Origin: Rhodobacter flavimaris
GTDB taxonomy: Bacteria > Pseudomonadota > Alphaproteobacteria > Rhodobacterales > Rhodobacteraceae
NCBI RefSeq assembly: GCF_021378075.1
Contig: NZ_JAJUOS010000012.1
Coordinates: 1 to 64,000 of the forward strand
Length of the DNA stretch: 64,000 bases
Reading direction: 5' to 3'
Positions within the stretch are counted from its first letter, which is position 1, and every line of letters begins with the position of its first letter. The translations under genes were made by a program, and so were the position numbers. A model generated the notes under the pieces. The model saw nothing but the letters and a program-made list of their open reading frames with translations, did no database searches and had not been told where the DNA came from. Shown in pieces: positions 17,787-26,563 of this stretch.

Positions 17787-18264
17787 GATCAAGCGCGACG
17801 AGGTTCTGAACTACCGCCCCGGCCCGGACAGCGAATTGCCGCTGGACGAGGGCGAGAAGGTCACCGCCATCTTCCTAGCCGACAACCGGCGCTATTGGGT
17901 TGACCATGTGCTGCTTGGCGTCATCGGCATCGTGCTGGTTTCGGCGATCCTGCTTTACATGGGCAAGGCCGACCAGATCGCCATTGCCGCCGTCGCCATC
18001 GCCATCGGCATGGCGGCCCGCGCGGCCTGGTTCCGCTCGGAAGCCTTCGCGCGGCGCTGGCAGCTGACCGACCGGCGGCTGATCGGCCCGCAGGGGCGGC
18101 AGGTGATGCTGCTGGAAATCAAGACCGTGCGCCGCCTGATGGGCGATGTGCAGATCGTGACCAACGCAGGCGCCAAGCACCTGATCCGCCATCTGGCAGA
18201 CAGCGAACCCGTGCTGGCCGCCATCGAGGCCGCCCGCGCCAAACGCGCGAAAAAGGTGCGCTGA
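17779..18264 (+). CDS. Small membrane protein with PH-like domain, between pyrB and pyrC
   Basis: 161 residues. Two adjoining transmembrane helices lie at about 41-60 and 66-85 ([20 protein letters not shown], then [18 protein letters not shown]). They are followed by [20 protein letters not shown] and [16 protein letters not shown], the pattern of bacterial PH-like (bPH2) domains. Asn/Gly turns and a basic C-terminus [10 protein letters not shown] follow. It starts 8 bases inside pyrB, so translation is coupled. No function is known to me. The position suggests a role linked to pyrimidine enzymes or simply operon hitch-hiking. Confidence 0.8.
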   Translation: MSEIKRDEVLNYRPGPDSELPLDEGEKVTAIFLADNRRYWVDHVLLGVIGIVLVSAILLYMGKADQIAIAAVAIAIGMAARAAWFRSEAFARRWQLTDRRLIGPQGRQVMLLEIKTVRRLMGDVQIVTNAGAKHLIRHLADSEPVLAAIEAARAKRAKKVR

Positions 18265-18278
18265 AGGAGATCGACTCA

Positions 18279-19556
18279 ATGACCCTGTTTCTTGCAAACG
18301 CCCGCCTGATCGACCCCGAGGCTCTGACCGAGACCGAGGCGAACCTTGTCATCGACAACGGGATCATCGCCGCGATCGGCGCGATGTCGGCCCCGCAGGG
18401 CGCGACGGTGATCGACTGTGGCGGCAATTACCTTGCGCCGGGGATCGTCGATCTGGGCGTCAAGATCGGCGAGCCGGGCGAGCGCCACAAGGAAAGCTTC
18501 CGCACCGCGGGCCAGGCCGCCGCCGCCGGGGGCGTCACCACGATCATCGCGCGCCCCGACACCTCGCCCGCCATCGACACGCCCGAGACGCTGGAGTTTG
18601 TCACCCGCCGCGCAGCGCAAGCGCCGGTGCGCATTCACCACATGGCCGCGCTGACCAAGGGCCGCGAGGGCCGCGAGATGACCGAGATCGGCTTTCTCAT
18701 GGATGCGGGCGCCGTGGCCTTCACCGATACCGACCATGTCACCACCGACACCAAGGTGCTCAGCCGCGCGCTGACCTATGCGCGCAGCCTTGGCGCGCTG
18801 GTCATCGGCCATCCGCAAGAGCCGGGCCTGACCAAGGGCGCCGCGGTCACCTCGGGCAAGTTCGCCAGCCTGCGCGGCCTGCCCGGCGTCACCCCGATGG
18901 CCGAGCGCATGGGGCTTGAGCGCGACATCGCCCTGATCGAGATGACGGGCGTGCGCTACCACGCCGACCAGATCACCACCGCCCGCGCCCTGCCCGCGCT
19001 GGCCCGCGCCAAGGCGGCGGGGCTGGATGTGACGGCGGGCGTGTCGATCCATCACCTGACGCTGAACGAATATGACGTCGGCGAGTATCGCACCTTCTTC
19101 AAGATGACGCCGCCGCTGCGCTCGGAAGAGGATCGGCTGGCGGTGGTGCAGGCCGTGGCCGACGGGCTGATCGACGTGATCTGCTCGATGCACACGCCTG
19201 CCGACGAGGAAAGCAAACGCCTGCCCTTCGAAGAGGCCGATTCCGGCGCGGTGGGGCTGGAGACTTTCCTGCCCGCGGCGATGCGGCTTTTCCATGCCGG
19301 GCATCTGAGCCTGCCGCAGCTCTTCCGCGCCATGTCGCTGAACCCCGCCAAGCGCCTTGGCCTGCCGCAGGGCCGCATGGCAGAGGGGGCGCCTGCCGAC
19401 CTCGTGCTGTTCGATGCGGATACGCCTTTCGTGCTGGACCGCTTTACTCTGCACTCGAAATCGAAGAATACCCCCTTCGACGGCACCCGGATGGAAGGCA
19501 AAGTTCTTGCCACATTCGTCGGCGGGGTGCAGGTTTATAACAACGATAACGAATAA
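18279..19556 (+). CDS. pyrC: Dihydroorotase-like protein lacking catalytic residues (pyrC')
   Basis: 425 residues with a full class I dihydroorotase fold by length and layout (APGIVDLGVKIGEPG at 53-67, AAAGGVTTIIARPDTSPAID at 81-100, LSLNPAKRLGL-like end). The metal-binding DxHxHxRxP motif reads D-L-G-V-K-I-G-E-P, so both His and the substrate Arg are lost. The catalytic Asp of the DHAP motif is Met304 (CSMHTPADEES). Only His178 of the ligands seems to persist. It is probably inactive in catalysis and, as with Pseudomonas PyrC', may have a structural role with ATCase. The reading frame is intact, so this is not a pseudogene. Confidence 0.9.
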   Translation: MTLFLANARLIDPEALTETEANLVIDNGIIAAIGAMSAPQGATVIDCGGNYLAPGIVDLGVKIGEPGERHKESFRTAGQAAAAGGVTTIIARPDTSPAIDTPETLEFVTRRAAQAPVRIHHMAALTKGREGREMTEIGFLMDAGAVAFTDTDHVTTDTKVLSRALTYARSLGALVIGHPQEPGLTKGAAVTSGKFASLRGLPGVTPMAERMGLERDIALIEMTGVRYHADQITTARALPALARAKAAGLDVTAGVSIHHLTLNEYDVGEYRTFFKMTPPLRSEEDRLAVVQAVADGLIDVICSMHTPADEESKRLPFEEADSGAVGLETFLPAAMRLFHAGHLSLPQLFRAMSLNPAKRLGLPQGRMAEGAPADLVLFDADTPFVLDRFTLHSKSKNTPFDGTRMEGKVLATFVGGVQVYNNDNE

Positions 19557-19575
19557 ATCGAGGCGAGGGGCAGCA

Positions 19576-20184
19576 ATGCCGGGAATTGAGAACGGGCCCG
19601 TGATGATCGGGCTGGTAGCCGTTTTGGGCTATCTGCTGGGGTCGGTGCCCTTCGGGCTGGTGATCACCCGGCTGTTCGGTCTGGGCGATCTACGCCAGAT
19701 CGGCTCGGGCAATATCGGCGCGACCAACGTGCTGCGCACCGGCAACAAGCCGGCGGCGCTGGCGACACTGCTTCTTGATAGTGGCAAGGGCGCCATCGCC
19801 GTGCTGATCGCGCGCCACTTCCTGGGCGAGACCGCCGCGCAGGTTGCAGGCGGCGCGGCCTTTCTGGGGCACCTTTACCCGGTGTGGCTGGGGTTCAAGG
19901 GCGGCAAGGGCGTCGCGACCTTCTTTGGCACCATGCTGGCACTGGCCTGGCCCGTGGGCATTGCGGCCTGCCTTGTGTGGTTGGCAACCGCCTTCGTCAG
20001 CCGGATCTCGTCGCTCTCCGCGCTGGTCGCTGCGGCGGCGACGGTGCCGCTGGCCTATTTCCTTAACCATCGCGATCTGATGCTGCTGGCGGCGGGGCTT
20101 GCGGTGCTGATCTTCTGGCGTCACCGCGCGAATATCCAGCGCCTCGCCACCGGGTCCGAGCCGAAGATCGGCAAGAAGGGCTGA
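19576..20184 (+). CDS. plsY: Acyl-phosphate:glycerol-3-phosphate acyltransferase
   Basis: 202 residues, with about five membrane helices. PlsY acylates glycerol-3-phosphate with acyl phosphate at the inner membrane, the first step of phospholipid synthesis. The three conserved loops are visible: GSVPFGLVITRLFG, IGSGNIGATNVLRTGNK and GHLYPVWLGFKGGKGVATFFG. The ATG at 19576 was chosen, and it lies 19 bases after pyrC. The C-terminus HRANIQRLATGSEPKIG is typical. The stop abuts that of convergent moaE. Confidence 0.95.
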   Translation: MPGIENGPVMIGLVAVLGYLLGSVPFGLVITRLFGLGDLRQIGSGNIGATNVLRTGNKPAALATLLLDSGKGAIAVLIARHFLGETAAQVAGGAAFLGHLYPVWLGFKGGKGVATFFGTMLALAWPVGIAACLVWLATAFVSRISSLSALVAAAATVPLAYFLNHRDLMLLAAGLAVLIFWRHRANIQRLATGSEPKIGKKG

Positions 20185-20628
20185 TCACCAGCGTTTGAGG
20201 GCGTCCTCGTCGCTGTCCTTGGCGGCGACCCAATCGGTTTCGCCGTCCAGCCCGTGTTCCTTCTTCCAGAAGGGCGCGCGGGACTTGAGGTAATCCATCA
20301 GGAACTCGGCCGCGGCAAAGGCATCGCCCCGGTGCCGGGCGGCGGTGGCGACCATCATGATCTGCTCGCCGATGTCAAGCCGCCCGTGACGGTGAATGAC
20401 CAGCGCATCGGCAAGATTCCAGCGCGCCATCGCCTCTTCGGTGATCTTGGTGACCGCGCGTTCGGTCATGCCGGGGTAATGCTCCAACTCCAGCGCCTGC
20501 ATGCGGCCCGTGTCGTCGCGCACCACGCCGGTAAAGCTGACAATCGCGCCCACATCCGCGCGCCCGACCCCGAAGCCCGCCATCTCGGCGGCGAAATCGA
20601 ACGGGGCCTCTTGCACCGAGACCTTCAT
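20185..20628 (-). CDS. moaE: Molybdopterin synthase catalytic subunit MoaE
   Basis: 147 residues. MoaE with MoaD converts cyclic pyranopterin monophosphate to molybdopterin. Visible landmarks are GAIVSFTGVVRDDTGRM, LELEHYPGMTERAV, VIHRHGRLDIGEQIMMVATA, HRGDAFAAAEFLMDYLKSRA and PFWKKEHGLDGETDWV, with the conserved catalytic Lys pair in FWKKE. It follows moaD by one base and both follow pgsA. The product feeds mobA and FdsA. Confidence 0.95.
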   Translation of the reverse strand: MKVSVQEAPFDFAAEMAGFGVGRADVGAIVSFTGVVRDDTGRMQALELEHYPGMTERAVTKITEEAMARWNLADALVIHRHGRLDIGEQIMMVATAARHRGDAFAAAEFLMDYLKSRAPFWKKEHGLDGETDWVAAKDSDEDALKRW

Positions 20629-20629
20629 C

Positions 20630-20878
20630 TCAGCCGCCCGTCATCGGCGGGAAGAAGGCTACCTCGCGCACACCCGAGAGCGCCGCATCGAATTCAGACA
20701 ATTCCTGATCAAGCGCCACGCGCAGCGCCGAGGTATCGGCAAAGGCCGCCTCATAGCGCGGCTCGCGCGCGCGCAGTTCCGCGACCAGATCGGCCACCGT
20801 GGCGGCGTTGGTCTCGACGCTTTCGCGGGCCTTGCCGATGCGCTCGCGCACCCAGGCGAAATAGAGAACCTCAACCAT
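20630..20878 (-). CDS. moaD: Molybdopterin synthase sulfur carrier subunit MoaD
   Basis: 82 residues with a ubiquitin-like fold ending in the required Gly-Gly (EVAFFPPMTGG), whose C-terminus becomes the thiocarboxylate sulfur donor. The N-terminus VEVLYFAWVRERIGKARESV is typical MoaD. It overlaps the end of pgsA by 8 bases and precedes moaE by one base, so the three genes are co-translated. Confidence 0.94.
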   Translation of the reverse strand: MVEVLYFAWVRERIGKARESVETNAATVADLVAELRAREPRYEAAFADTSALRVALDQELSEFDAALSGVREVAFFPPMTGG

Positions 20879-21500
20879 GGTTATGCTCGCGCAGGTAAGG
20901 CAGAGATTTGCGGAAGTAATCCCAGCCGGTGATCGCGGTCAGAACCGCCGCAACCCAGATCAGGCCAAGGCCGACATGGGTCGCCAGATCGGCCATCGAG
21001 GCGCCGGTGGGCAGATCGCCCTCTCCCGCGCGGGGGGCGCGGCCTTCCTCGATGAACTTCAGCCCGGTGCCGAGGAACAGGACCGCAATCGCCACCATCT
21101 GCGTCGTGGTCTTCCACTTGGCCAGTTTGGTGACCTTCAGCTTGCCGGCATCCGCGCCCAGAAACTCACGCAGGCCCGACACGAAGACCTCGCGGAAGAG
21201 GATCACGGTCGCGGGCAGGATCAGCCAGGGGTTCATGCCCGAATAGCCCGTCAGCACCACCAGCGCGATCACCACCATCGCCTTGTCGGCAATCGGGTCT
21301 AGCATGGCGCCAAACTTGCTTTCCTGCTTCCACAAGCGGGCGAGGTAGCCGTCGAACCAGTCGGTCACCGCCGCGCTGATGAACAGCGCCAGTGCGAACC
21401 AATCCGCCCAGGGACGCGAGAAATAGAGAAACATCACCGCGACGCCGGGCGCGGCAACAAGGCGAAGAACCGTCAGGATATTGGGCAGCGTCCATTTCAT
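20871..21500 (-). CDS. pgsA: CDP-diacylglycerol--glycerol-3-phosphate 3-phosphatidyltransferase
   Basis: 209 residues. It catalyses the committed step to phosphatidylglycerol in the inner membrane. The CDP-alcohol phosphatidyltransferase signature spans DWFDGYLARLWKQESKFGAM and continues LDPIADK, giving the D-G-x2-A-R-x8-G-x3-D-x3-D pattern. The N-terminus is MKWTLPNILTVLRLVAAPGV and several membrane helices follow. An internal insert (RAPRAGEGDLPTGASM) precedes the last helices. Its 3' end overlaps moaD. Confidence 0.95.
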   Translation of the reverse strand: MKWTLPNILTVLRLVAAPGVAVMFLYFSRPWADWFALALFISAAVTDWFDGYLARLWKQESKFGAMLDPIADKAMVVIALVVLTGYSGMNPWLILPATVILFREVFVSGLREFLGADAGKLKVTKLAKWKTTTQMVAIAVLFLGTGLKFIEEGRAPRAGEGDLPTGASMADLATHVGLGLIWVAAVLTAITGWDYFRKSLPYLREHNHG

Positions 21501-21542
21501 CCGCGCACCCTAGCCGCGCCGGTGCGGAAGGAAAAGGGGGTG

Positions 21543-22601
21543 TTAACGCGGCGGGTCGGCGTAGTCATGCTGCTGCCCGCGCCAATCGGTCACGCGCCAG
21601 GTTCCGGGCGCGCTGCCCGGGGCGAAGTGATCGGCGCTCACCGGCACCTTGCCAAAGCCGCCGGGAATATCGAGCACATAGGTCGGCAGCGCCGTGCCGC
21701 TGATATGCCCGCGCAGGGCGCGCATCAGCGCGCGCCCCTCTTCAATCGTCGTGCGGAAATGCGAAGTTCCGGGCGCGAGATCGCAATGATGCAGGTAGTA
21801 GGGCTTGATCCGCAGGGCCAAGAGCGCGCGGAACAGATCGCTGAGCGCGCCGACCGAGTCGTTGACGCCGCGCAGCAGGACGGACTGCGAAAGCATCGGC
21901 ACCCGGGCCTCGGCCAGACGTGCAATGGCCGCGCGGGCCTCGGGCGCAAGCTCCTGCGCGTGGTTGGTGTGGACGACCAGCCAGACGGTCGGACGCGCGC
22001 TGCGCAGCACCTCGCACAGGGCGGGCGTGATGCGTTCGGGGGCCACCACCGGCACACGGCTGTGAAAGCGGATAAGATCGACATGCGCTATGGCCGACAG
22101 CCGCGCCAGAACCTCGCCAAGGCGCCGCACGGAAAGCGTCAGCGGATCGCCCCCGGTCAGGATCACCTCGCGGATCGCGGGGGTCGCGGCGATGTAATCC
22201 AGCGCCTCGGCCAGCGCGTCCTCGGCCAGCGGACCGGTCTCGCCCACCGTCTCGCGGCGGAAGCAGAAACGGCAATAGACATCGCAGGTCTTGGTGATGT
22301 GCAAGATTACCCGGTCGGGGTAGCGATGCGTCAGCCCGCGCACCGGGGCATGGGCGTCATCGCCAATCGGGTCAACAAGTTCTTCTGGGCGAATGGTCAG
22401 CTCGGCGCGCGCGGGCACGAATTGCGCGGCGACGGGATCGGAGGGGGTATCGATGGCCGCCTGCATCGCGGGGGTCAGCCGGATGCGGAACGCCTCGGCC
22501 ACGCGCGCGACATCTGGCAGGTCGGCCACGGGCACCAGCCCGGCCGCAGCCAGTTCCTCGGGGCGCGTCAGGGCGCGATGGGGGGGCGTCGCATCGTTCA
22601 T
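21543..22601 (-). CDS. KamA-family radical SAM protein (lysine 2,3-aminomutase / EpmB-like)
   Basis: 352 residues. The radical SAM cluster motif is TCDVYCRFCFRRE (Cys106, Cys110, Cys113), followed by the SAM-binding ILTGGDPLTL. The PLP-binding lysine lies in VLDIPGGFGKVPV near the C-terminus, as in lysine 2,3-aminomutase. The length is near E. coli EpmB (beta-lysylation of elongation factor P precursor) and shorter than clostridial KamA. No efp or epmA gene is in the window, so EpmB function is inference. It sits between uvrC and pgsA on the same strand. Confidence 0.88.
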   Translation of the reverse strand: MNDATPPHRALTRPEELAAAGLVPVADLPDVARVAEAFRIRLTPAMQAAIDTPSDPVAAQFVPARAELTIRPEELVDPIGDDAHAPVRGLTHRYPDRVILHITKTCDVYCRFCFRRETVGETGPLAEDALAEALDYIAATPAIREVILTGGDPLTLSVRRLGEVLARLSAIAHVDLIRFHSRVPVVAPERITPALCEVLRSARPTVWLVVHTNHAQELAPEARAAIARLAEARVPMLSQSVLLRGVNDSVGALSDLFRALLALRIKPYYLHHCDLAPGTSHFRTTIEEGRALMRALRGHISGTALPTYVLDIPGGFGKVPVSADHFAPGSAPGTWRVTDWRGQQHDYADPPR

Positions 22602-22634
22602 GGGCTGGCGCGCTACGCCGCGGCGGGGCGTCCG

Positions 22635-24530
22635 TCAACCCCGATCGTTGAAGTAGTTCCAGATCGTCTCGGCCATGGCCTGCGAAATGCCCGGCGCCTC
22701 CATCAGGTCGGTCAGCCCCGCGCGGCTGACCGCCTTGGCCGAGCCGAAATGCGTCAAGAGCGCGCGCTTGCGCGTCGCGCCCACGCCGGGGATCTCGTCA
22801 AGCGGGTTGGCCATGGTGGCCTTGGCGCGCTTGGCACGATGCGCGCCAATGGCCCAACGGTGCGCCTCGTCGCGCAGGCGCTGGATGTAATAGAGAACCG
22901 GATCCTGCCGGGGCAGCGCGAAGGGGCGCTTGCCGGTGCGGTGGAACTCTTCCTTGCCGTGGTCGCGGTCGATGCCCTTTGCGACGCCGACCATCGCGAT
23001 ATCGGCCACGCCCATCGCGGTCATGACCTCCTGCACCGCCGAGACCTGCCCCGCCCCGCCGTCGATCAGCAGAAGGTCCGGCCAGGCGTCGCCCTTGCGC
23101 TCGGGGTCTTCCTTGAGCAACCGGGCGAAGCGGCGCGTCAGCACTTCTTTCATCATGGCAAAGTCGTCGCCGGGGGTCAGTTCATCGCCCTTGATGTTCC
23201 ACTTGCGATACTGGCTTTTTAGGAACCCGTCCGGCCCCGCTACGATCATGCCGCCCACCGCATGGGCACCCTGGATATGCGAGTTGTCGTAGACCTCGAT
23301 CCGCTCCGGCGCCTTGGGCAGGCCGAAGGCCCGCGCCACACCGGAAAGCAGGCGCGCCTGCGCCGCCGATTCCGACATCCGCCGCCCGAGGCTTTCGCGG
23401 GCGTTGCGCAGGGCATTCTCGACCAGTTCTGCTTTCTCGCCGCGCTTGGGCAGGGCGATCTCGACCCGGCGGCCCGCGCGGTCCGAAAGCAGATCGACCA
23501 TCAGATCCTCATCCTCGATCGGATGCGACAGCAGGATCAGGCGTGGCGGTTCCTTCTGGTCGTAAAACTGGGCAAGGAAAGCCTCGAGCACCTCTGCCTC
23601 TTCCGCGCCCGAGCCGGTGCGGGGATAGAAGTCATGGTTGCCCCAGCTTTGATGCGCGCGGATGAAGAAGACCTGCACGCAGGCCTGCCCGCCCTCCATA
23701 TGCAGCGCAACCACATCGGCCTCTGCCACGCCGCGCGGGTTGATGCCCTGGCTTTGCTGCACATTGGTCAGCGCCTGAATCCGGTCGCGCAGGGCGGCGG
23801 CGCGCTCGAACTCCAGCGCCTCGGAGGCGGCCATCATCTCGCCCGCCAGCTCCTGCTGAATGGTGGTGGACTTGCCCTCAAGGAACCGCTCGGCATCGGC
23901 CACGGTGCGGGCGTAATCGCCTTCCGAGATCTTGTCCACGCAGGGCCCCGAACAGCGCTTGATCTGGAATTGCAGGCAGGGCCGGGTGCGGCTGGAAAAC
24001 ACCGCGTCCGAGCAGTTGCGCAGCTGGAAGACGCGCTCAAGGTGGTTCAGCGTCCGGTTCACCGCGCTCGCGGAGGCGAAAGGCCCGAAATAGGCGCCCT
24101 TGACCGTGCGCGCGCCGCGATGCTTGCGGATCATCGGAAAGGCGTGGCTCTTGTCGATGACGATATAGGGAAAACTCTTGTCGTCGCGCAGCAGCACGTT
24201 GTAGCGCGGCTTGAGCTGCTTGATCAGGTTTTGCTCAAGCAGCAGCGCCTCGGTCTCGGTCCGCGTGGTCAGGAACATCATATAGGCGGTTTCCGAGATC
24301 ATCCGCGCGATCCGCGCCGAATGTCCCGAGGGCCGCGCATAGTTCGACACCCGCGCCTTGAGATTGCGCGCCTTGCCGACGTAGAGCACCTCCTGCGCCG
24401 CGTTCAGCATCCGGTAGACGCCGGGCGAGCCATCGAGCCGGGTGACGTAATCGGCAATCAGCGCATGGCCCTTCAGCCGCGCGGGCGGCCGATCCGTGCT
24501 GTCTTCGGGGGGCGTCTGGGATTGCGTCAT
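22635..24530 (-). CDS. uvrC: UvrABC system protein C
   Basis: 631 residues. UvrC makes the dual incisions in nucleotide excision repair. The N-terminal GIY-YIG domain shows [20 protein letters not shown] (about 34-53), then a Cys-rich region ([14 protein letters not shown]), a UVR domain around [20 protein letters not shown], and the RNase H-like C-terminal nuclease with [19 protein letters not shown] and [12 protein letters not shown]. The tandem helix-hairpin-helix ends with [20 protein letters not shown]. The 25-residue N-terminal extension is variable. The long AT-rich gap upstream should contain its promoter. Confidence 0.97.
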   Translation of the reverse strand: MTQSQTPPEDSTDRPPARLKGHALIADYVTRLDGSPGVYRMLNAAQEVLYVGKARNLKARVSNYARPSGHSARIARMISETAYMMFLTTRTETEALLLEQNLIKQLKPRYNVLLRDDKSFPYIVIDKSHAFPMIRKHRGARTVKGAYFGPFASASAVNRTLNHLERVFQLRNCSDAVFSSRTRPCLQFQIKRCSGPCVDKISEGDYARTVADAERFLEGKSTTIQQELAGEMMAASEALEFERAAALRDRIQALTNVQQSQGINPRGVAEADVVALHMEGGQACVQVFFIRAHQSWGNHDFYPRTGSGAEEAEVLEAFLAQFYDQKEPPRLILLSHPIEDEDLMVDLLSDRAGRRVEIALPKRGEKAELVENALRNARESLGRRMSESAAQARLLSGVARAFGLPKAPERIEVYDNSHIQGAHAVGGMIVAGPDGFLKSQYRKWNIKGDELTPGDDFAMMKEVLTRRFARLLKEDPERKGDAWPDLLLIDGGAGQVSAVQEVMTAMGVADIAMVGVAKGIDRDHGKEEFHRTGKRPFALPRQDPVLYYIQRLRDEAHRWAIGAHRAKRAKATMANPLDEIPGVGATRKRALLTHFGSAKAVSRAGLTDLMEAPGISQAMAETIWNYFNDRG

Positions 24531-24825
24531 TGCCGGGGTCGATTCTCCGCTGTGGCTGCAATCTTACGCAGCATCTTTCAAGAGGGAAGCTTTCCACGGT
24601 TTCTGTGGATAACTCTGTTGGGAAGTTTTGGAGATCACGGAATCTTCCTTATTTCACGAGCGACTCCACGAACTGCCTAAAAATTGGGCAAATATATAAC
24701 TTATTGATATATCGATGAAAAATTTTCAACTTCAAGCAAGTGACTGAAACCATTGGCAGATTCGTAACAGCTTTGTTACATCGCGCCCGGAGGTGGACAA
24801 GTTGCCGCAGCGTTCGCTGATCAGG
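24531..24825. other. AT-rich 295-base intergenic region with DnaA box and palindrome
   Basis: This gap between uvrC and the SDR gene is far richer in A and T than the surrounding DNA, particularly at 24600-24790. It holds a consensus DnaA box (24604-24612), short A/T runs such as AAATATATAAC and GATATATCGATG (about 24690-24716), and a perfect 6-bp inverted repeat GTAACA/TGTTAC with a 4-base loop (24764-24779). Several TTGAA-type and TATAT-type elements on the minus strand could form the uvrC promoter. No convincing open frame, tRNA or terminator was found. Confidence 0.6.
24604..24612. promoter_or_regulatory. Perfect DnaA box
   Basis: The sequence TGTGGATAA is the exact complement of the 9-base consensus TTATCCACA. 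It lies 74 bases upstream of the uvrC start at the edge of the AT-rich gap. A single box may give DnaA-dependent regulation of uvrC; a replication origin would need more boxes, which were not seen. Confidence 0.5.
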
Positions 24826-25602
24826 TCACTCAACGCCCAGAACATCGGGGGTTTTCCAGCCCAGATGTTGCCCGCCGTCGACGCACAAAAGCTGCCCCGT
24901 CACGCCATGCGCATCGAGGAAATATCCCAGCGCCGCACAGATATCGCCGGGGTCGGCGCCGCGTTCCAGAATGGTGGCCGCGCGCTGGCGGGTGAAGTGG
25001 CTCTCGGACTGGCGCGCGCCCTGCATCGTGGGCCCCGGCCCTATCGCGTTCACGCGTATATCGGGCGCCAGCGCCTGCGCGGCGGTCTGGGTCAACGCCC
25101 AAAGCCCGGCTTTCGAGAGGCTGTAAGTCATAAACTCGGGCGTGGGCTTGCGCACCCGCTGGTCGATCATGTTGACTACCAATGCCTCGGCGCGCGGCTC
25201 GGCCCCGCCACGGTTGGCCTTGGGGGCCTGCGCGGCGAAAGCCTGGATCAGCACGAAAGGCGCGCGCAGGTTGGATTCGAAATGCCGGTCCCAGCCCTGA
25301 CGCGTGGCGGTGCGGATATTGTCATACTCGAAGATCGAGGCGTTGTTGATCAGCAGATCGAGCGGCCCGCCAAGAGCCTCCGCGGCCGCGCCCACCAATC
25401 CGGCGGTCGGTGCCTCATCCAGAAGGTCGGCCTGCACGGCAACCGCGTTCACACCAAGCGCACGCGCCTCGGCGACGACGGCCTCAGCCTCGGCTGCCGA
25501 GGCGTTGTAATGGATTGCCAAATCATAGCCGCGCCCGGCCAGATAGAGCGCCATCGCACGCCCCAGCCGCTTTGCTCCGCCCGTGATCAAAGCCCGCGCC
25601 AT
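24826..25602 (-). CDS. SDR-family oxidoreductase, pteridine reductase-like
   Basis: 258 residues. The NADPH loop TGGAKRLGRAMALYLAGRGY (7-26) followed by HYNASAAEAEAVV is close to PTR1/FolM-type pteridine reductases. NNAS lies at 86-89 and the active site is Tyr160-x3-Lys164 in TYSLSKAGLW. The usual catalytic Ser is replaced by Asp147 in VVNMIDQRV, also as in PTR1. A role in dihydropteridine or folate metabolism is therefore likely but not proven. It is separated from the antiporter gene by 7 bases on the same strand and is followed by the AT-rich gap. Confidence 0.87.
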   Translation of the reverse strand: MARALITGGAKRLGRAMALYLAGRGYDLAIHYNASAAEAEAVVAEARALGVNAVAVQADLLDEAPTAGLVGAAAEALGGPLDLLINNASIFEYDNIRTATRQGWDRHFESNLRAPFVLIQAFAAQAPKANRGGAEPRAEALVVNMIDQRVRKPTPEFMTYSLSKAGLWALTQTAAQALAPDIRVNAIGPGPTMQGARQSESHFTRQRAATILERGADPGDICAALGYFLDAHGVTGQLLCVDGGQHLGWKTPDVLGVE

Positions 25603-25609
25603 CTTTCCC

Positions 25610-26563
25610 TCACACCATGCCCGACGTCATCAGCACAACCACATAGGCCGCGTAGACAACAGTAAAACCGATACCGATCATCCGAGTGAAGGGCCAACGG
25701 TAGAAAATGAACGGCGCGATCAGCACGGCGGCGCCAAGCATCACCCACAGGTCGAAGCGCAGCATCTGCGCGGGCACCGGCAGCTGGCCGACCAGCCCCG
25801 ACACCCCGATGATGCACAGCAGGTTGAAGATGTTCGAGCCGATCACGTTGCCAAGTGCCACATCCGCCCGCCCACGGATTGCGGCATTGACCGAGGTCGC
25901 CAGTTCCGGCAGCGAGGTTCCCACCGCAACAAGCGTGAGACCGATCACTGCTTCGGAAATCCCGAAGGCGCGCGCGATCGAGCTTGCGCCGTCCACCAGG
26001 AAATCCGCACCGAACGGCAGGCCGATCAGGCCGAGCACGATAAAGAGCCCGATCTTCGCCCAGGGCATGTGAATATCAGCGCCCTCGATCTCTTCCTCGG
26101 CGCGGTTTGCGCGATGGGCCAGCGCCTCGCGGATCTGGCGAAACAGGATCAGCGCAAGGGCACCCAGAAGCACCAGCGCATGTGGCCATCCCAGCGGCCC
26201 CGTGAAGCACAGCAGGATGAACAGCAGGCTCGCACCCAGCATGATCACATAGCTTTCGCGGGTGTCATGCTCATCAGTGCGGATGGCCGAGATGATCGCG
26301 GGCAGGCCTAGCACCAGCAAGATATTGGCGGTGTTCGAGCCGATCACGTTCCCAAGTGCAATCGCTGGCGCGCCCTCAAGAACTGCCGCGACCGAGACCA
26401 TCATCTCGGGCGCCGAGGTGCCAAAGGCCACGACGGTCAAGCCCACGATCAGCGCCGGGATTCCCAGCCGCAACGCCAGCGCGACCGAGCCTTTCACCAG
26501 CACATCGCCCGCCACGACAAGCAGGCCAAGGCCTGCGGCTATCTTCACCAGATCGACGAGCAA
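25610..26563 (-). CDS. Calcium/sodium antiporter (CaxB / YrbG family)
   Basis: 317 residues with two inverted alpha repeats: VAFGTSAPEMMVSVAAVLEG with IALGNVIGSNTANILLVLGL in the first half, and VAVGTSLPELATSVNAAIRG with VALGNVIGSNIFNLLCIIG in the second, around ten helices in all. The family exchanges Ca2+ for Na+ or H+. The start appears to be TTG at 26563, because the codon just upstream in frame is the TGA stop of the preceding small gene. The two genes are thus immediately consecutive. It is followed by the SDR gene. Confidence 0.92.
   Translation of the reverse strand: MLVDLVKIAAGLGLLVVAGDVLVKGSVALALRLGIPALIVGLTVVAFGTSAPEMMVSVAAVLEGAPAIALGNVIGSNTANILLVLGLPAIISAIRTDEHDTRESYVIMLGASLLFILLCFTGPLGWPHALVLLGALALILFRQIREALAHRANRAEEEIEGADIHMPWAKIGLFIVLGLIGLPFGADFLVDGASSIARAFGISEAVIGLTLVAVGTSLPELATSVNAAIRGRADVALGNVIGSNIFNLLCIIGVSGLVGQLPVPAQMLRFDLWVMLGAAVLIAPFIFYRWPFTRMIGIGFTVVYAAYVVVLMTSGMV

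Noticed and set aside
18279..19556. Pseudogene status for the dihydroorotase homologue
   Set aside because: The frame is uninterrupted, length is normal and the gene sits in a compact operon. Loss is limited to active-site residues, so a retained non-catalytic role is more likely.
24531..24825. Chromosomal origin of replication
   Set aside because: Only one consensus DnaA box was found and no origin-linked genes are adjacent. The AT-rich nature alone is insufficient.
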